Shown piece by piece: positions 7,596 through 14,973 of a stretch of DNA of 17,952 nt. The stretch comes from Rheinheimera sp. (GTDB lineage: Bacteria; Pseudomonadota; Gammaproteobacteria; Enterobacterales; Alteromonadaceae): assembly GCA_003482455.1 (NCBI GenBank), contig DMYW01000018.1:1-17952 (forward strand), given 5' to 3'. Under the pieces are notes generated by a model, which was not told the origin of the DNA, did no database searches, and was given only the letters and a program-made list of their open reading frames with translations. Position numbers and translations under genes: made by a program. Position 1 is the stretch's first letter, and the number at the start of each line of letters is the position of its first letter.

Positions 7596-7606
7596 AGATC
7601 ATCGGT

Positions 7607-10180
7607 TTACAGTTGTTGCTTCCATTGATACAACAACTCGAGTGCTTGCCGCGCCGACAGATCGTCAGGGTTTAGTTGCCGTAATTGCTCAAGCAACGGG
7701 TGTTCGGTATCTAACAAACTCAGTTGCGGCGTGGGCTCGGCTAGCTTTGTTGCCGCACTGCTTGGGTTGGACAACGGGTGCAGTTGTTCCAGCGCTTTGA
7801 GTTTTTGCCGCGCTTGCTGGATCACCACTTTAGGCACGCCCGCCAGTTGCGCCACTTGCAAGCCATAGGATTTGCTGGCGGCGCCTTCTTGCACTTGGTG
7901 CATAAACACTATGTGATCGCCATGCTCCACCGCATCCAAATGGATATTGGCGACGCCACGTTGCAAGCTGGCCAATTCGGTTAACTCAAAGTAGTGCGTC
8001 GCGAACAAGGTCAAAGCTTTGAGTTTGGTAGCCAAGTATTCGGCACAAGCCCACGCCAGTGACAAACCGTCGTAGGTGCTGGTACCACGGCCAATTTCGT
8101 CCATCAGCACCAAGCTGTTGGCGGTGGCGTGGTGCAAAATGGTCGCCGTTTCGGTCATTTCCACCATAAAGGTTGAACGGCCGGACGCTAAGTCATCCGA
8201 TGCACCGACGCGTGTGAAGATCCGATCAATCGGGCCCAGCACTGCCCGTTGCGCCGGCACAAAACAGCCGACGTAAGCCATCAGCACAATCAGCGCCGTT
8301 TGCCGCATATAGGTGGATTTACCGCCCATATTCGGGCCTGTCACCACCAGCAAACGCCGCTCGGGTTGCAGTTGCAACGGGTTGGCGATAAAAGGCTCAT
8401 CCAGCGTGGTTTCGACCACCGGGTGGCGACCCGCTTCAATCGTCACCCCTGTGGCGTCGACTAAATCGGGTTGGCTGTAATTGAGGGTTAATGCGCGCTC
8501 GGCGAAACAGCACAACACGTCCAACTCACTGACGCTGTAGGCCAGTTGCTGCAAGGTGGCAAGATCAGGCGCCATTAAATCAAACAAACCGTCATACAGC
8601 TGTTTTTCCAGCGCCAGCGCTTTGCTTTGGCTGCCCAGCACTTTGTCTTCGTATTCTTTCAGCTCTGGAATGATGTAACGTTCGTTGTTTTTTAGCGTTT
8701 GCCGCCGAATGTAATCGGCGGGCACAGCGTCCGCGGCAGCGCGGCCGGTTTCGATGTAATAACCCGCAACTTTGTTGTAGCCAACTTTGAGCGAGGCGAT
8801 ACCGGTGCGGGCTTTTTCACGAATTTCCAGTTGTTCTAGATAATCGGTCGCGCCATCGGCGAGGCTGCGCCATTGATCCAATTCCGCGTGGTAACCACTG
8901 GCGATCGCACCGCCGTCCCGAATCAGCACCGGTGGGTTTTCGACGATGGCGCGTTCAAGCAGCGCTTGCAGCTGTGGCAGTGGCTGACATTGCATCGCCA
9001 GCTGTTGCAGTTGCGGGCTTTGTACGCTCGCCAGCAGGTCGTTCAGTTCCGGCAGCACTTGCAGCGCTTGACGTAAACGAGCCAAGTCGCGCGGCCGCGC
9101 ACTGCGCAGCGCTACCCGACTGACGATTCGCTCGATATCGCCAATCTGTTTGAGGATCGGCGCCAGTTCCAGGTGATGATCTTGCAACTCGGCAACCGTG
9201 TGATGGCGGCGGCGTACTTGGGCTTGATCACGTAGCGGCGCGTGCAACCAGCGTTTTAATAAGCGACTACCCATCGGCGTTTGGCAGGTATCGAGCACTG
9301 CCGCGAGCGAGTGACTAAATTGGCCGGACAGGGTTTGGGTGAGCTCTAAGTTACGCCGAGTCGCGGCATCGAGCACTATGTGATCCGAACTGCGTTCCAG
9401 TGACATACTGCGCAGGTGCGGCAGGGCAGAGCGCTGCGTATCTTTGACATACTGCAACAAACAGCCAGCGGCCAGCAGCGCCAGGGGCGCTTCGTCCACG
9501 CCAAAGCTCTTCAGATCGCGAGTACCGAATTGTTGGCACAAGGTGCGCTCAGCTGCGCTTTTTTCAAAATCCCACACCGGACGGCGACGCGCCCCTTTGC
9601 GTGAAAGCGCTTGAGCGGGTAACTGTTGCTCTTCGTTGTACAGCAGCTCCGCTGGGTTTAAGCGCTGCAGTAGCGCTAAAAAATCATCGCTGTGCGCCGC
9701 TTGTGTCAATAAAAAGCGCCCCGCGGATAAATCTAAATAGGCCACACCAAATTGGCCTTTGTGCTCAAATACCGCGGCAAGCAAAGTATCTTGGCGCTCT
9801 TGCAGCAAGGCTTCGTCGGTGACAGTGCCTGGCGTGACAATACGAACTACCTTGCGCTCCACCGGGCCTTTACTCAGCGCGGGGTCGCCGACTTGCTCAC
9901 AGATGGCCACCGATTCGCCAAGCTGGACTAAGCGCGCCAAATAGTTTTCCACCGCATGGTGCGGCACGCCCGCCATCGGAATGGGTTGACCGGCGCTTTG
10001 GCCGCGTTTGGTCAACGAAATATCTAATAAATCGGCGGCTTTTTTCGCATCGTCATAGAACAATTCGTAAAAATCGCCCATCCGATAAAACAACAAAATG
10101 TCTGGGTTTTCGGCTTTAAGGGCTAAGTATTGTTGCATCATTGGCGTATGTGCTTGAACGCCTGTTAACTCTGATTGCAT
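7607..10180 (-). CDS. mutS: DNA mismatch repair protein MutS
   Basis: MutS is the mismatch-recognition ATPase of post-replicative repair. It is 857 residues long, close to the usual 853-860. The N-terminal mismatch-binding domain has the FYRMGDFYELFYDD motif, with the wedge Phe at 37 and Glu at 39. Connector, lever and clamp domains follow. The ATPase domain has Walker A GPNMGGKST (615-623), Walker B VLMDEIGRG (about 691-699) and the ATHYFELTEL segment. Near the C terminus, PQLSLLDT (about 818-825) fits a beta-clamp binding motif. The last 30 residues (LNPDDLSARQALELLYQWK) form the tetramerisation helices. The ATG is supported by the conserved HTPMMQQYL start. The ribosome site is weak: AAGG lies about 14 bases upstream. 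mutS is divergent from pncC with 26 bp between start codons, so its promoter must lie within pncC. No obvious minus-strand terminator follows it. Confidence 0.98.
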   Translation of the reverse strand: MQSELTGVQAHTPMMQQYLALKAENPDILLFYRMGDFYELFYDDAKKAADLLDISLTKRGQSAGQPIPMAGVPHHAVENYLARLVQLGESVAICEQVGDPALSKGPVERKVVRIVTPGTVTDEALLQERQDTLLAAVFEHKGQFGVAYLDLSAGRFLLTQAAHSDDFLALLQRLNPAELLYNEEQQLPAQALSRKGARRRPVWDFEKSAAERTLCQQFGTRDLKSFGVDEAPLALLAAGCLLQYVKDTQRSALPHLRSMSLERSSDHIVLDAATRRNLELTQTLSGQFSHSLAAVLDTCQTPMGSRLLKRWLHAPLRDQAQVRRRHHTVAELQDHHLELAPILKQIGDIERIVSRVALRSARPRDLARLRQALQVLPELNDLLASVQSPQLQQLAMQCQPLPQLQALLERAIVENPPVLIRDGGAIASGYHAELDQWRSLADGATDYLEQLEIREKARTGIASLKVGYNKVAGYYIETGRAAADAVPADYIRRQTLKNNERYIIPELKEYEDKVLGSQSKALALEKQLYDGLFDLMAPDLATLQQLAYSVSELDVLCCFAERALTLNYSQPDLVDATGVTIEAGRHPVVETTLDEPFIANPLQLQPERRLLVVTGPNMGGKSTYMRQTALIVLMAYVGCFVPAQRAVLGPIDRIFTRVGASDDLASGRSTFMVEMTETATILHHATANSLVLMDEIGRGTSTYDGLSLAWACAEYLATKLKALTLFATHYFELTELASLQRGVANIHLDAVEHGDHIVFMHQVQEGAASKSYGLQVAQLAGVPKVVIQQARQKLKALEQLHPLSNPSSAATKLAEPTPQLSLLDTEHPLLEQLRQLNPDDLSARQALELLYQWKQQL

Positions 10181-10206
10181 AATCGGCTGAACAACCTTGC
10201 TTGGGG

Positions 10207-10710
10207 ATGTCTGTGTTACCAGCTGAAACCGAACGTCTGGCCGCTGAACTTGGTCAGCTATTATTGCGAAAAAAAACCAGCATCACCACCGCTGAATCTT
10301 GTACCGGTGGTGGAATTGCCTATGCATTAACCGCCACACCCGGCAGTTCGGCCTATGTCGACCGTGGTTTTGTGACTTATAGCAACAAAGCCAAACAACA
10401 ATTGCTCGGCGTAAAAAGCGCCACCTTGTTGCAATTTGGCGCCGTATCTGAGCAAACCGTGCATGAAATGGCGGTGGGCGCACAACAAGCGGCGGGCGCC
10501 GGTGTCGCTGTGGCCGTGTCCGGCATTGCCGGGCCGGGTGGCGGCAGCGAGCAAAAACCAGTGGGCACTGTCTGGTTTGCTTTTGCCGTGGACGCGCATG
10601 TGGTCACCACTCGCTGGTTGTTTCATGGTGACAGAGCCAGTATCCGCGCGCAAGCCATCGACTTTGCACTACAACAACTGATCTTATTGTTGACAGTCCA
10701 AACGGATTAA
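10207..10710 (+). CDS. pncC: Nicotinamide-nucleotide amidohydrolase PncC (CinA C-terminal family)
   Basis: This enzyme deamidates nicotinamide mononucleotide to nicotinate mononucleotide in the pyridine nucleotide cycle. It is 167 residues, matching stand-alone PncC/YgaD and lacking the N-terminal molybdopterin-like domain of full CinA. Signatures are TTAESCTGGG with the nucleophile Ser31, RGFVTYSNKAKQQLLGV, GAVSEQTVHEMA, and VSGIAGPGGGSEQKPVGTVWFAFA. The start is uncertain. ATG 10207 is given, but GGGG at 10203-10206 is too close to it and is better spaced for the in-frame GTG at 10213; the TTG at 10201 is less likely. It precedes recA in the conserved pncC-recA order, and the recA -35 element lies inside its final codons. 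Confidence 0.92.
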   Translation: MSVLPAETERLAAELGQLLLRKKTSITTAESCTGGGIAYALTATPGSSAYVDRGFVTYSNKAKQQLLGVKSATLLQFGAVSEQTVHEMAVGAQQAAGAGVAVAVSGIAGPGGGSEQKPVGTVWFAFAVDAHVVTTRWLFHGDRASIRAQAIDFALQQLILLLTVQTD

Positions 10711-10718
10711 ACTACTGT
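10690..10718 (+). promoter_or_regulatory. Candidate sigma-70 promoter of recA
   Basis: TTGACA at 10690-10695, which lies inside the end of pncC, is a perfect -35 element. With a 17-base spacer it points to TACTGT at 10713-10718 as a poor -10 that overlaps the LexA box. LexA binding would then cover the -10. The -10 assignment is tentative. Confidence 0.55.
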
Positions 10719-10730
10719 ATGAGCATACAG
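10715..10730 (+). promoter_or_regulatory. LexA (SOS) box of recA
   Basis: CTGTATGAGCATACAG is a perfect CTGT-N8-ACAG LexA operator. With the preceding TA it matches, as I recall it, the E. coli recA operator base for base. It lies 35 bases before the recA start codon and predicts repression by LexA and induction by DNA damage. Confidence 0.95.
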
Positions 10731-10765
10731 CAGTTGCTCAGTCACCTCATTTCTCGGAGATCGTA

Positions 10766-11824
10766 ATGGACGATAACAAATCAAAAGCTCTTAGTGCCGC
10801 GTTAAGTCAAATCGAACGTCAGTTTGGTAAAGGTTCGATCATGAAACTCGGTGATACCACCGCCTTAGACATCGAAGCTATTTCAACAGGATCGTTAGGT
10901 TTAGACATAGCTTTAGGCATTGGCGGCTTGCCATGCGGTCGTATCGTCGAGATCTACGGTCCTGAATCTTCAGGTAAAACCACCTTAACTTTGCAAGTCA
11001 TCGCTGAAGCACAAAAAATGGGTAAAACCTGTGCCTTTATCGATGCCGAACATGCGCTAGACCCAGTCTACGCGGGCAAACTGGGCGTTAAAGTCGATGA
11101 TCTGTTGGTGTCACAACCAGACACAGGTGAACAAGCATTAGAGATTTGCGACATGTTAGTGCGCTCTGGTGCAGTCGATGTGGTTGTAGTCGACTCAGTG
11201 GCGGCATTAACGCCAAAAGCAGAAATCGAAGGCGATATGGGCGACAGCCATGTGGGTCTGCAAGCCCGTCTGATGTCGCAAGCACTGCGCAAGTTAACCG
11301 GTAACATCAAACGTTCAAACACCCTGTGTATTTTCATCAACCAAATCCGGATGAAGATCGGTGTGATGTTTGGTAACCCAGAAACCACCACTGGTGGTAA
11401 CGCGCTGAAATTCTATGCATCGGTACGTTTAGACATCCGCCGCATTGGCTCAGTAAAAGAAGGCGAAGAAGTTGTCGGTAACGAAACTCGCGTCAAAGTG
11501 GTTAAAAATAAAGTGGCGCCACCGTTTAAGCAAGCCGAATTTATCATTCAATACGGTGCTGGTATTAGCAAAGACGGTGAGTTGATCGACTTAGGCGTAG
11601 CGGAAAAACTAATCGATAAATCAGGCGCTTGGTATGCCTACAAAGGCAGCAAAATTGGCCAAGGTAAAGCCAACGCGATGAAGTTCATGCAAGAAAACCC
11701 AGCCATTGCGGCAGAGATTGAACGTGAACTGCGTACTCGCTTGTTGTTGCAACCCACCGTTGGTGCTCCAGGTGCGGCGGAAGAGTTAGAAGAAGAGCCG
11801 GAAGATCTGGAACAAGAGTTCTAA
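10766..11824 (+). CDS. recA: Recombinase RecA
   Basis: RecA is the strand-exchange ATPase of homologous recombination and the coprotease that triggers LexA cleavage. It is 352 residues, of normal length. ATG 10766 has CGGAGA five bases upstream. Walker A GPESSGKT lies at 65-72. VVVVDSVAALTPKAEIEG contains Walker B and leads into loop L1. INQIRMKIGVMFGNPETTTGGNALKFYAS covers loop L2, the DNA-binding region. The C terminus is strongly acidic (EELEEEPEDLEQEF), the usual autoregulatory tail. It is under a LexA box and is followed directly by a terminator. The recX gene that often follows recA is not in the window. Confidence 0.99.
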   Translation: MDDNKSKALSAALSQIERQFGKGSIMKLGDTTALDIEAISTGSLGLDIALGIGGLPCGRIVEIYGPESSGKTTLTLQVIAEAQKMGKTCAFIDAEHALDPVYAGKLGVKVDDLLVSQPDTGEQALEICDMLVRSGAVDVVVVDSVAALTPKAEIEGDMGDSHVGLQARLMSQALRKLTGNIKRSNTLCIFINQIRMKIGVMFGNPETTTGGNALKFYASVRLDIRRIGSVKEGEEVVGNETRVKVVKNKVAPPFKQAEFIIQYGAGISKDGELIDLGVAEKLIDKSGAWYAYKGSKIGQGKANAMKFMQENPAIAAEIERELRTRLLLQPTVGAPGAAEELEEEPEDLEQEF

Positions 11825-11843
11825 TTCGATATCTCGATTAAGA

Positions 11844-11880
11844 CGATAAAAAACCACCAACTAAGGTGGTTTTTTTATCG
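11844..11880. terminator. Bidirectional terminator between recA and the convergent gene
   Basis: An ACCACC/GGTGGT core with a 6-base loop is extended by A tracts on the left and T tracts on the right, and by CGAT/ATCG outside these. The near-symmetric run gives a U-rich tail on either strand. It lies between the recA stop and the stop of the convergent minus-strand gene, so it could end both transcripts. Confidence 0.88.
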
Positions 11881-11896
11881 GTGGTGCGTTTAACGC

Positions 11897-11932
11897 GATT
11901 TGGACGATTTGGACGATTTGGACGATTTGGAC
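11897..11932. repeat. 9-bp tandem repeat, four perfect copies
   Basis: The unit GATTTGGAC occurs four times without mismatch (starting at 11897, 11906, 11915 and 11924). A fifth, decayed copy at 11933-11941 (6 of 9 matching) runs through the stop codon and last codons of the minus-strand solute-binding gene. The unit length is a multiple of three, so copy-number change would not shift a frame. The array lies between that gene's stop and the shared terminator. Confidence 0.9.
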
Positions 11933-12828
11933 TACTTGGGCTGTAAAGGGCTGGCCACTTCGGCGTTTAAGATGATCAAAGAGCTTGTATCCACCAAAAA
12001 ACCGGCATCTTTGTACAGCTGTTCTATGCGACCTTGCGCACGCAGCTCCTTCAGTCCTTTATTTAATGCGGCAAACGCAGCTTGGCCATGTGGATGTGCA
12101 CGCGACACGACAAAATGACGACTATCGTCGAGCAAAATAGCGACGCCTGGTACTCGTTGCATCCGGATCTGTTCGAGCTGGTAACTGCCGTCTTTTGTAT
12201 TGGAAAATGGCATCAACATAAAATCCACCCACTGCATATGCACCATTCGCGCTTGACTGAGCCATTCATCCTCACGAATTAACTGCTTTAACGGTAGTTT
12301 TTCCAGCGTGCGCCAATCGGTAAGCCATTTGGGAGTCGACACCGCCGTGAACTTAGCTAAATCACTGAAACTTCGGATCGCTAGCGCAGCGGTATTGTTT
12401 GGGCTGGTGTACAACGCTGCCAGATATTCGCCGCGGCGGATCACCGGTTCGCTAACAAACACTTTTGGTCCTAGCAACTGCGCATCGGATAACCAATAGC
12501 TGTCAAAACTCAATAACAAGTCGCCGGTTTCCAGCATTTTGGTGTTACGGAAATTGAATTTTCCCGGCATATATTGAAAGCGCTGGTGAAATCCACCTAT
12601 GGCCAATGCTTGCTGCAACAACACCATATCGGCGACATCTCGTCGCATATTGACGTTTTGAAAGTTGGTAATAGTCAGTACATCGCGCCCAGCGACGAAT
12701 TTCTCATAGTCTTCTAATACATCGTCCCGAATATAGACGGGGATAACATTCGAATCTGTGGCTGGCGCCGCGGTTGCGACGCCATTTAGACCAATCAACC
12801 ATAACCAGCAGCATAGAGCTCGCAGCAT
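11932..12828 (-). CDS. Periplasmic solute-binding-type protein (transporter substrate-binding domain)
   Basis: The 298-residue protein begins with a signal peptide (MLRALCCWLWLIGLNGVATA, likely cut after ATA before APATD), so the product is periplasmic. The body resembles family-3 extracellular solute-binding proteins (SBP_bac_3/COG0834 type): DVADMVLLQQALAIGG near the start, GDLLLSFDSYW, VFVSEPVIRRGEYLAALYT, and a C-terminal AFAALNKGLKELRAQGRIEQLYKDAGF helix pair, which is characteristic. No ligand can be assigned. No permease or ATPase genes accompany it, so it may be an orphan binding protein or sensor rather than part of an ABC transporter. ATG 12828 has GAGGA eight bases upstream and a good promoter. 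The decayed edge of a 9-bp repeat runs into its last codons. The family assignment is moderately sure; the substrate is unknown. Confidence 0.75.
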   Translation of the reverse strand: MLRALCCWLWLIGLNGVATAAPATDSNVIPVYIRDDVLEDYEKFVAGRDVLTITNFQNVNMRRDVADMVLLQQALAIGGFHQRFQYMPGKFNFRNTKMLETGDLLLSFDSYWLSDAQLLGPKVFVSEPVIRRGEYLAALYTSPNNTAALAIRSFSDLAKFTAVSTPKWLTDWRTLEKLPLKQLIREDEWLSQARMVHMQWVDFMLMPFSNTKDGSYQLEQIRMQRVPGVAILLDDSRHFVVSRAHPHGQAAFAALNKGLKELRAQGRIEQLYKDAGFLVDTSSLIILNAEVASPLQPK

Positions 12829-12855
12829 TTACAGGTCCTCAGTATGACTTTGGCT

Positions 12856-12884
12856 AGCATAGAAGACAGTGAATTATTACTCAA
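12856..12884 (-). promoter_or_regulatory. Sigma-70 promoter of the solute-binding gene
   Basis: On the minus strand TTGAGT (12884-12879), a 17-base spacer and TATGCT (12861-12856) form a plausible -35/-10 pair. It lies 27 bases before the start codon of the solute-binding gene and is divergent from the metA control region. Confidence 0.6.
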
Positions 12885-12893
12885 GATTTAAAT

Positions 12894-12925
12894 AGCCATC
12901 TAAACGTATAGATGTTGACAATTCT
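12894..12925 (+). promoter_or_regulatory. Candidate MetJ operator (four tandem met boxes)
   Basis: Four consecutive 8-bp units resemble the MetJ box AGACGTCT. The first two, AGCCATCT (12894) and AAACGTAT (12902), match at 6 of 8 positions. The units starting at 12910 and 12918 match at 5 of 8, and the next unit matches at only 3. Head-to-tail 8-bp spacing is the MetJ arrangement. A TTGACA at 12915-12920 overlaps the array and may be the metA -35, but no good -10 is evident at the right distance. Predicted effect: repression of metA-metH by MetJ with S-adenosylmethionine. Confidence 0.6.
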
Positions 12926-12976
12926 AAAGCCTTGTTGCAAAGTGCCGGACATTCGAATCGTCTATCTGGAGTCATT

Positions 12977-13909
12977 ATGCCGATTAAAGTTGTTGACCAA
13001 CTCCCAGCCATTGAAGCCCTGTGCGCCGAGAACGTGTTCGTGATGAATGAAACTCGCGCTCAGCAGCAAGATATCCGGCCGCTGAAAATCGCCATTTTGA
13101 ACCTGATGCCAAATAAAGAAACCACCGAGATCCAATTGCTTCGTCTGTTGGCGAACACTCCGCTGCAGGTCGATATTGATTTGATTCGGTTGGATAATCA
13201 CGTCAGTAAACACACCTCCGAGACTCATCTGAACTGCTTTTATCGCTTTTTCTCGGACGTGCAGCAGCAAAAATATGACGGTTTGATTATCACAGGGGCG
13301 CCGCTTGGTTTAGTCGATTATGAGGATGTCAGTTATTGGCCGCAGTTGTCTGAGATTTTAGCTTGGGCCGATCGTAACGTAACGTCGACTTTGTTCTTGT
13401 GCTGGGCCGCACATGCCGCGCTTTATTATTACTACGGCTTACAGCGGGAAATTCGTGGCGAAAAACTGTCGGGCGTGTATTGGCAGCAAGTCGCACAGCC
13501 GCTGTGTCCGTTGGTGCGCGGTTTTGATGATGTGTTTTTAGTGCCGCATTCACGGTATGCGCAAGTGCCCAAACAAAAGTACCAAGCGCATCCAGATATC
13601 CACGTGTTGGCGGAAGCAGATGTCACGGGCGCTTACTTACTGCAAAATTCCAGTGGTAGTCGAATCTTTGTCACCGGTCACCCTGAATATGATTTAACGA
13701 CCTTGCAGGACGAGTACAACCGCGACGTCACCGCTGGCTTGAATCCAAAAGTTCCAGAAAACTATTTTAAAAACAATGACCCGGCGCAAGGCCCGCAAAA
13801 ACTGTGGCAAAGTCACGCATTTTTGTTGTTCAGTAACTGGCTGAACTACTACGTTTATCAGGCGACACCGTTTGACCTGAGCCAGATCGGAGAGGATCGT
13901 CACGCATGA
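12977..13909 (+). CDS. metA: Homoserine O-succinyltransferase MetA
   Basis: MetA catalyses the first committed step of methionine synthesis, transferring an acyl group from acyl-CoA to homoserine. It is 310 residues against 309 in E. coli. The frame is open from 12932, but ATG 12977 is chosen because GGAG precedes it and MPIKVVDQLPAIE aligns with the E. coli start. Catalytic residues keep the E. coli numbering: Cys142 in FLCWAAHAAL, Lys163 in GEKLSGVY, Ser192 in PHSRYA, and His235 and Glu237 in VTGHPEYD. Position 111 is Gly (TGAPLG), the residue associated with succinyl-CoA rather than acetyl-CoA use in this family. The stop overlaps the next start as ATGA, so translation is coupled with the methionine synthase genes. 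The upstream met boxes predict MetJ control. Confidence 0.97.
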   Translation: MPIKVVDQLPAIEALCAENVFVMNETRAQQQDIRPLKIAILNLMPNKETTEIQLLRLLANTPLQVDIDLIRLDNHVSKHTSETHLNCFYRFFSDVQQQKYDGLIITGAPLGLVDYEDVSYWPQLSEILAWADRNVTSTLFLCWAAHAALYYYYGLQREIRGEKLSGVYWQQVAQPLCPLVRGFDDVFLVPHSRYAQVPKQKYQAHPDIHVLAEADVTGAYLLQNSSGSRIFVTGHPEYDLTTLQDEYNRDVTAGLNPKVPENYFKNNDPAQGPQKLWQSHAFLLFSNWLNYYVYQATPFDLSQIGEDRHA

Positions 13910-14973
13910 GTACTGCCCGTTTTACCGCAGAGCAATTTCGCCAACTCAACGAGCACCGCATTTTGATTTTAGATGGTGCAATGGGCACCATGATCCAAAG
14001 CTACCGCTTAGAAGAAGCCGATTACCGCGGTGACGAGTTTAAAGACTGGCCGTCGGACCTCAAAGGCAACAACGATCTATTAGTGCTGACGCAGCCACAG
14101 ATTATCCTCGATATCCATCGACAGTATCTGGCGGCAGGTGCAGACATCATTGAAACCAATAGCTTCAACGCCACTCCGATTGCGATGGCTGACTATGAGA
14201 TGTCGCATTTATCGGCACGGATTAACTTCGAAGCGGCCAAACTCGCACGCCAAGCTTGTGATGAGTTTACCGCGCGTGATCCGCACAAACCGCGCTTGGT
14301 GGCAGGTATTTTAGGCCCAACTAACCGCACAGCGTCGATTTCGCCCGACGTCAATGATCCAGGATTTCGCAATGTCAGCTTTGACGAGCTGGTCGAAGCG
14401 TACACCGAAAGCACCAAAGCGCTGATTGACGGTGGTTCGGACCTTATTATGATCGAAACCATCTTTGATACGCTTAATGCCAAAGCAGCGGCGTTTGCCG
14501 TGCTGCAAGTATTTGATGAAATTGGCTATAAGTTACCGGTGATGATTTCGGGAACTATTACCGATGCATCTGGGCGTACCTTGTCAGGCCAAACCACCGA
14601 GGCGTTTTATCATTCATTGGCGCACATTGAACCCGTCAGCTTTGGTCTCAATTGCGCCTTGGGCCCTGATTTATTGCGGCCTTATGTCGAAATCATGGCC
14701 AGTATTGCCGAGTGCGCCACGTCGGTGCATCCCAATGCCGGTTTACCCAACGAGTTTGGTGAATATGACTTAGGGCCAACTGACATGGCTGCGGAAATAC
14801 GCGACTGGGCAAATGCAGGATTTATCAATATTGTTGGCGGTTGCTGTGGGACAACACCAGAGCATATCAAGGCGCTCGCAACCATCGTGGACGGATTGCC
14901 ACCTCGTCAACCCAAACCAGCCAGTCATAGCTTTTATTTAGCTGGTCTTGAAGCATTTTCTTTGGAGTGGTGA
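13906..14973 (+). CDS. metH: Split methionine synthase, homocysteine-binding part (MetH-N)
   Basis: This is a stand-alone 355-residue homocysteine-binding barrel, equivalent to the first domain (about residues 1-353) of the 1227-residue E. coli MetH. LILDGAMGTMIQSY starts the fold. Zinc ligands are Cys250 in GLNCALGPD and Cys313/Cys314 in GGCCGTTPEH. It ends at LAGLEAFSLEW, where E. coli continues through its linker. The start is ATG 13906, with GGAGAGG upstream and a 4-base overlap with the metA stop. Its TGA shares one base with the ATG of the next gene, and TTTGGAG supplies a ribosome site there. It must work with the next product to transfer the methyl group to homocysteine. A frameshift or sequencing slip in a once single gene is possible but less likely, because both junctions look built for coupled translation. 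Confidence 0.92.
   Translation: MSTARFTAEQFRQLNEHRILILDGAMGTMIQSYRLEEADYRGDEFKDWPSDLKGNNDLLVLTQPQIILDIHRQYLAAGADIIETNSFNATPIAMADYEMSHLSARINFEAAKLARQACDEFTARDPHKPRLVAGILGPTNRTASISPDVNDPGFRNVSFDELVEAYTESTKALIDGGSDLIMIETIFDTLNAKAAAFAVLQVFDEIGYKLPVMISGTITDASGRTLSGQTTEAFYHSLAHIEPVSFGLNCALGPDLLRPYVEIMASIAECATSVHPNAGLPNEFGEYDLGPTDMAAEIRDWANAGFINIVGGCCGTTPEHIKALATIVDGLPPRQPKPASHSFYLAGLEAFSLEW

Noticed and set aside
11900..12118. + strand frame beginning with a repeated Asp-Asp-Leu motif
   Set aside because: It is the translation of the 9-bp tandem repeat followed by the antisense of the solute-binding gene. It has no ribosome site and no family resemblance.
12829..12976. Cobalamin or SAM riboswitch before metA-metH
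   Set aside because: The leader is too short and shows no B12-box or SAM riboswitch core; the tandem 8-bp units fit a MetJ operator better.
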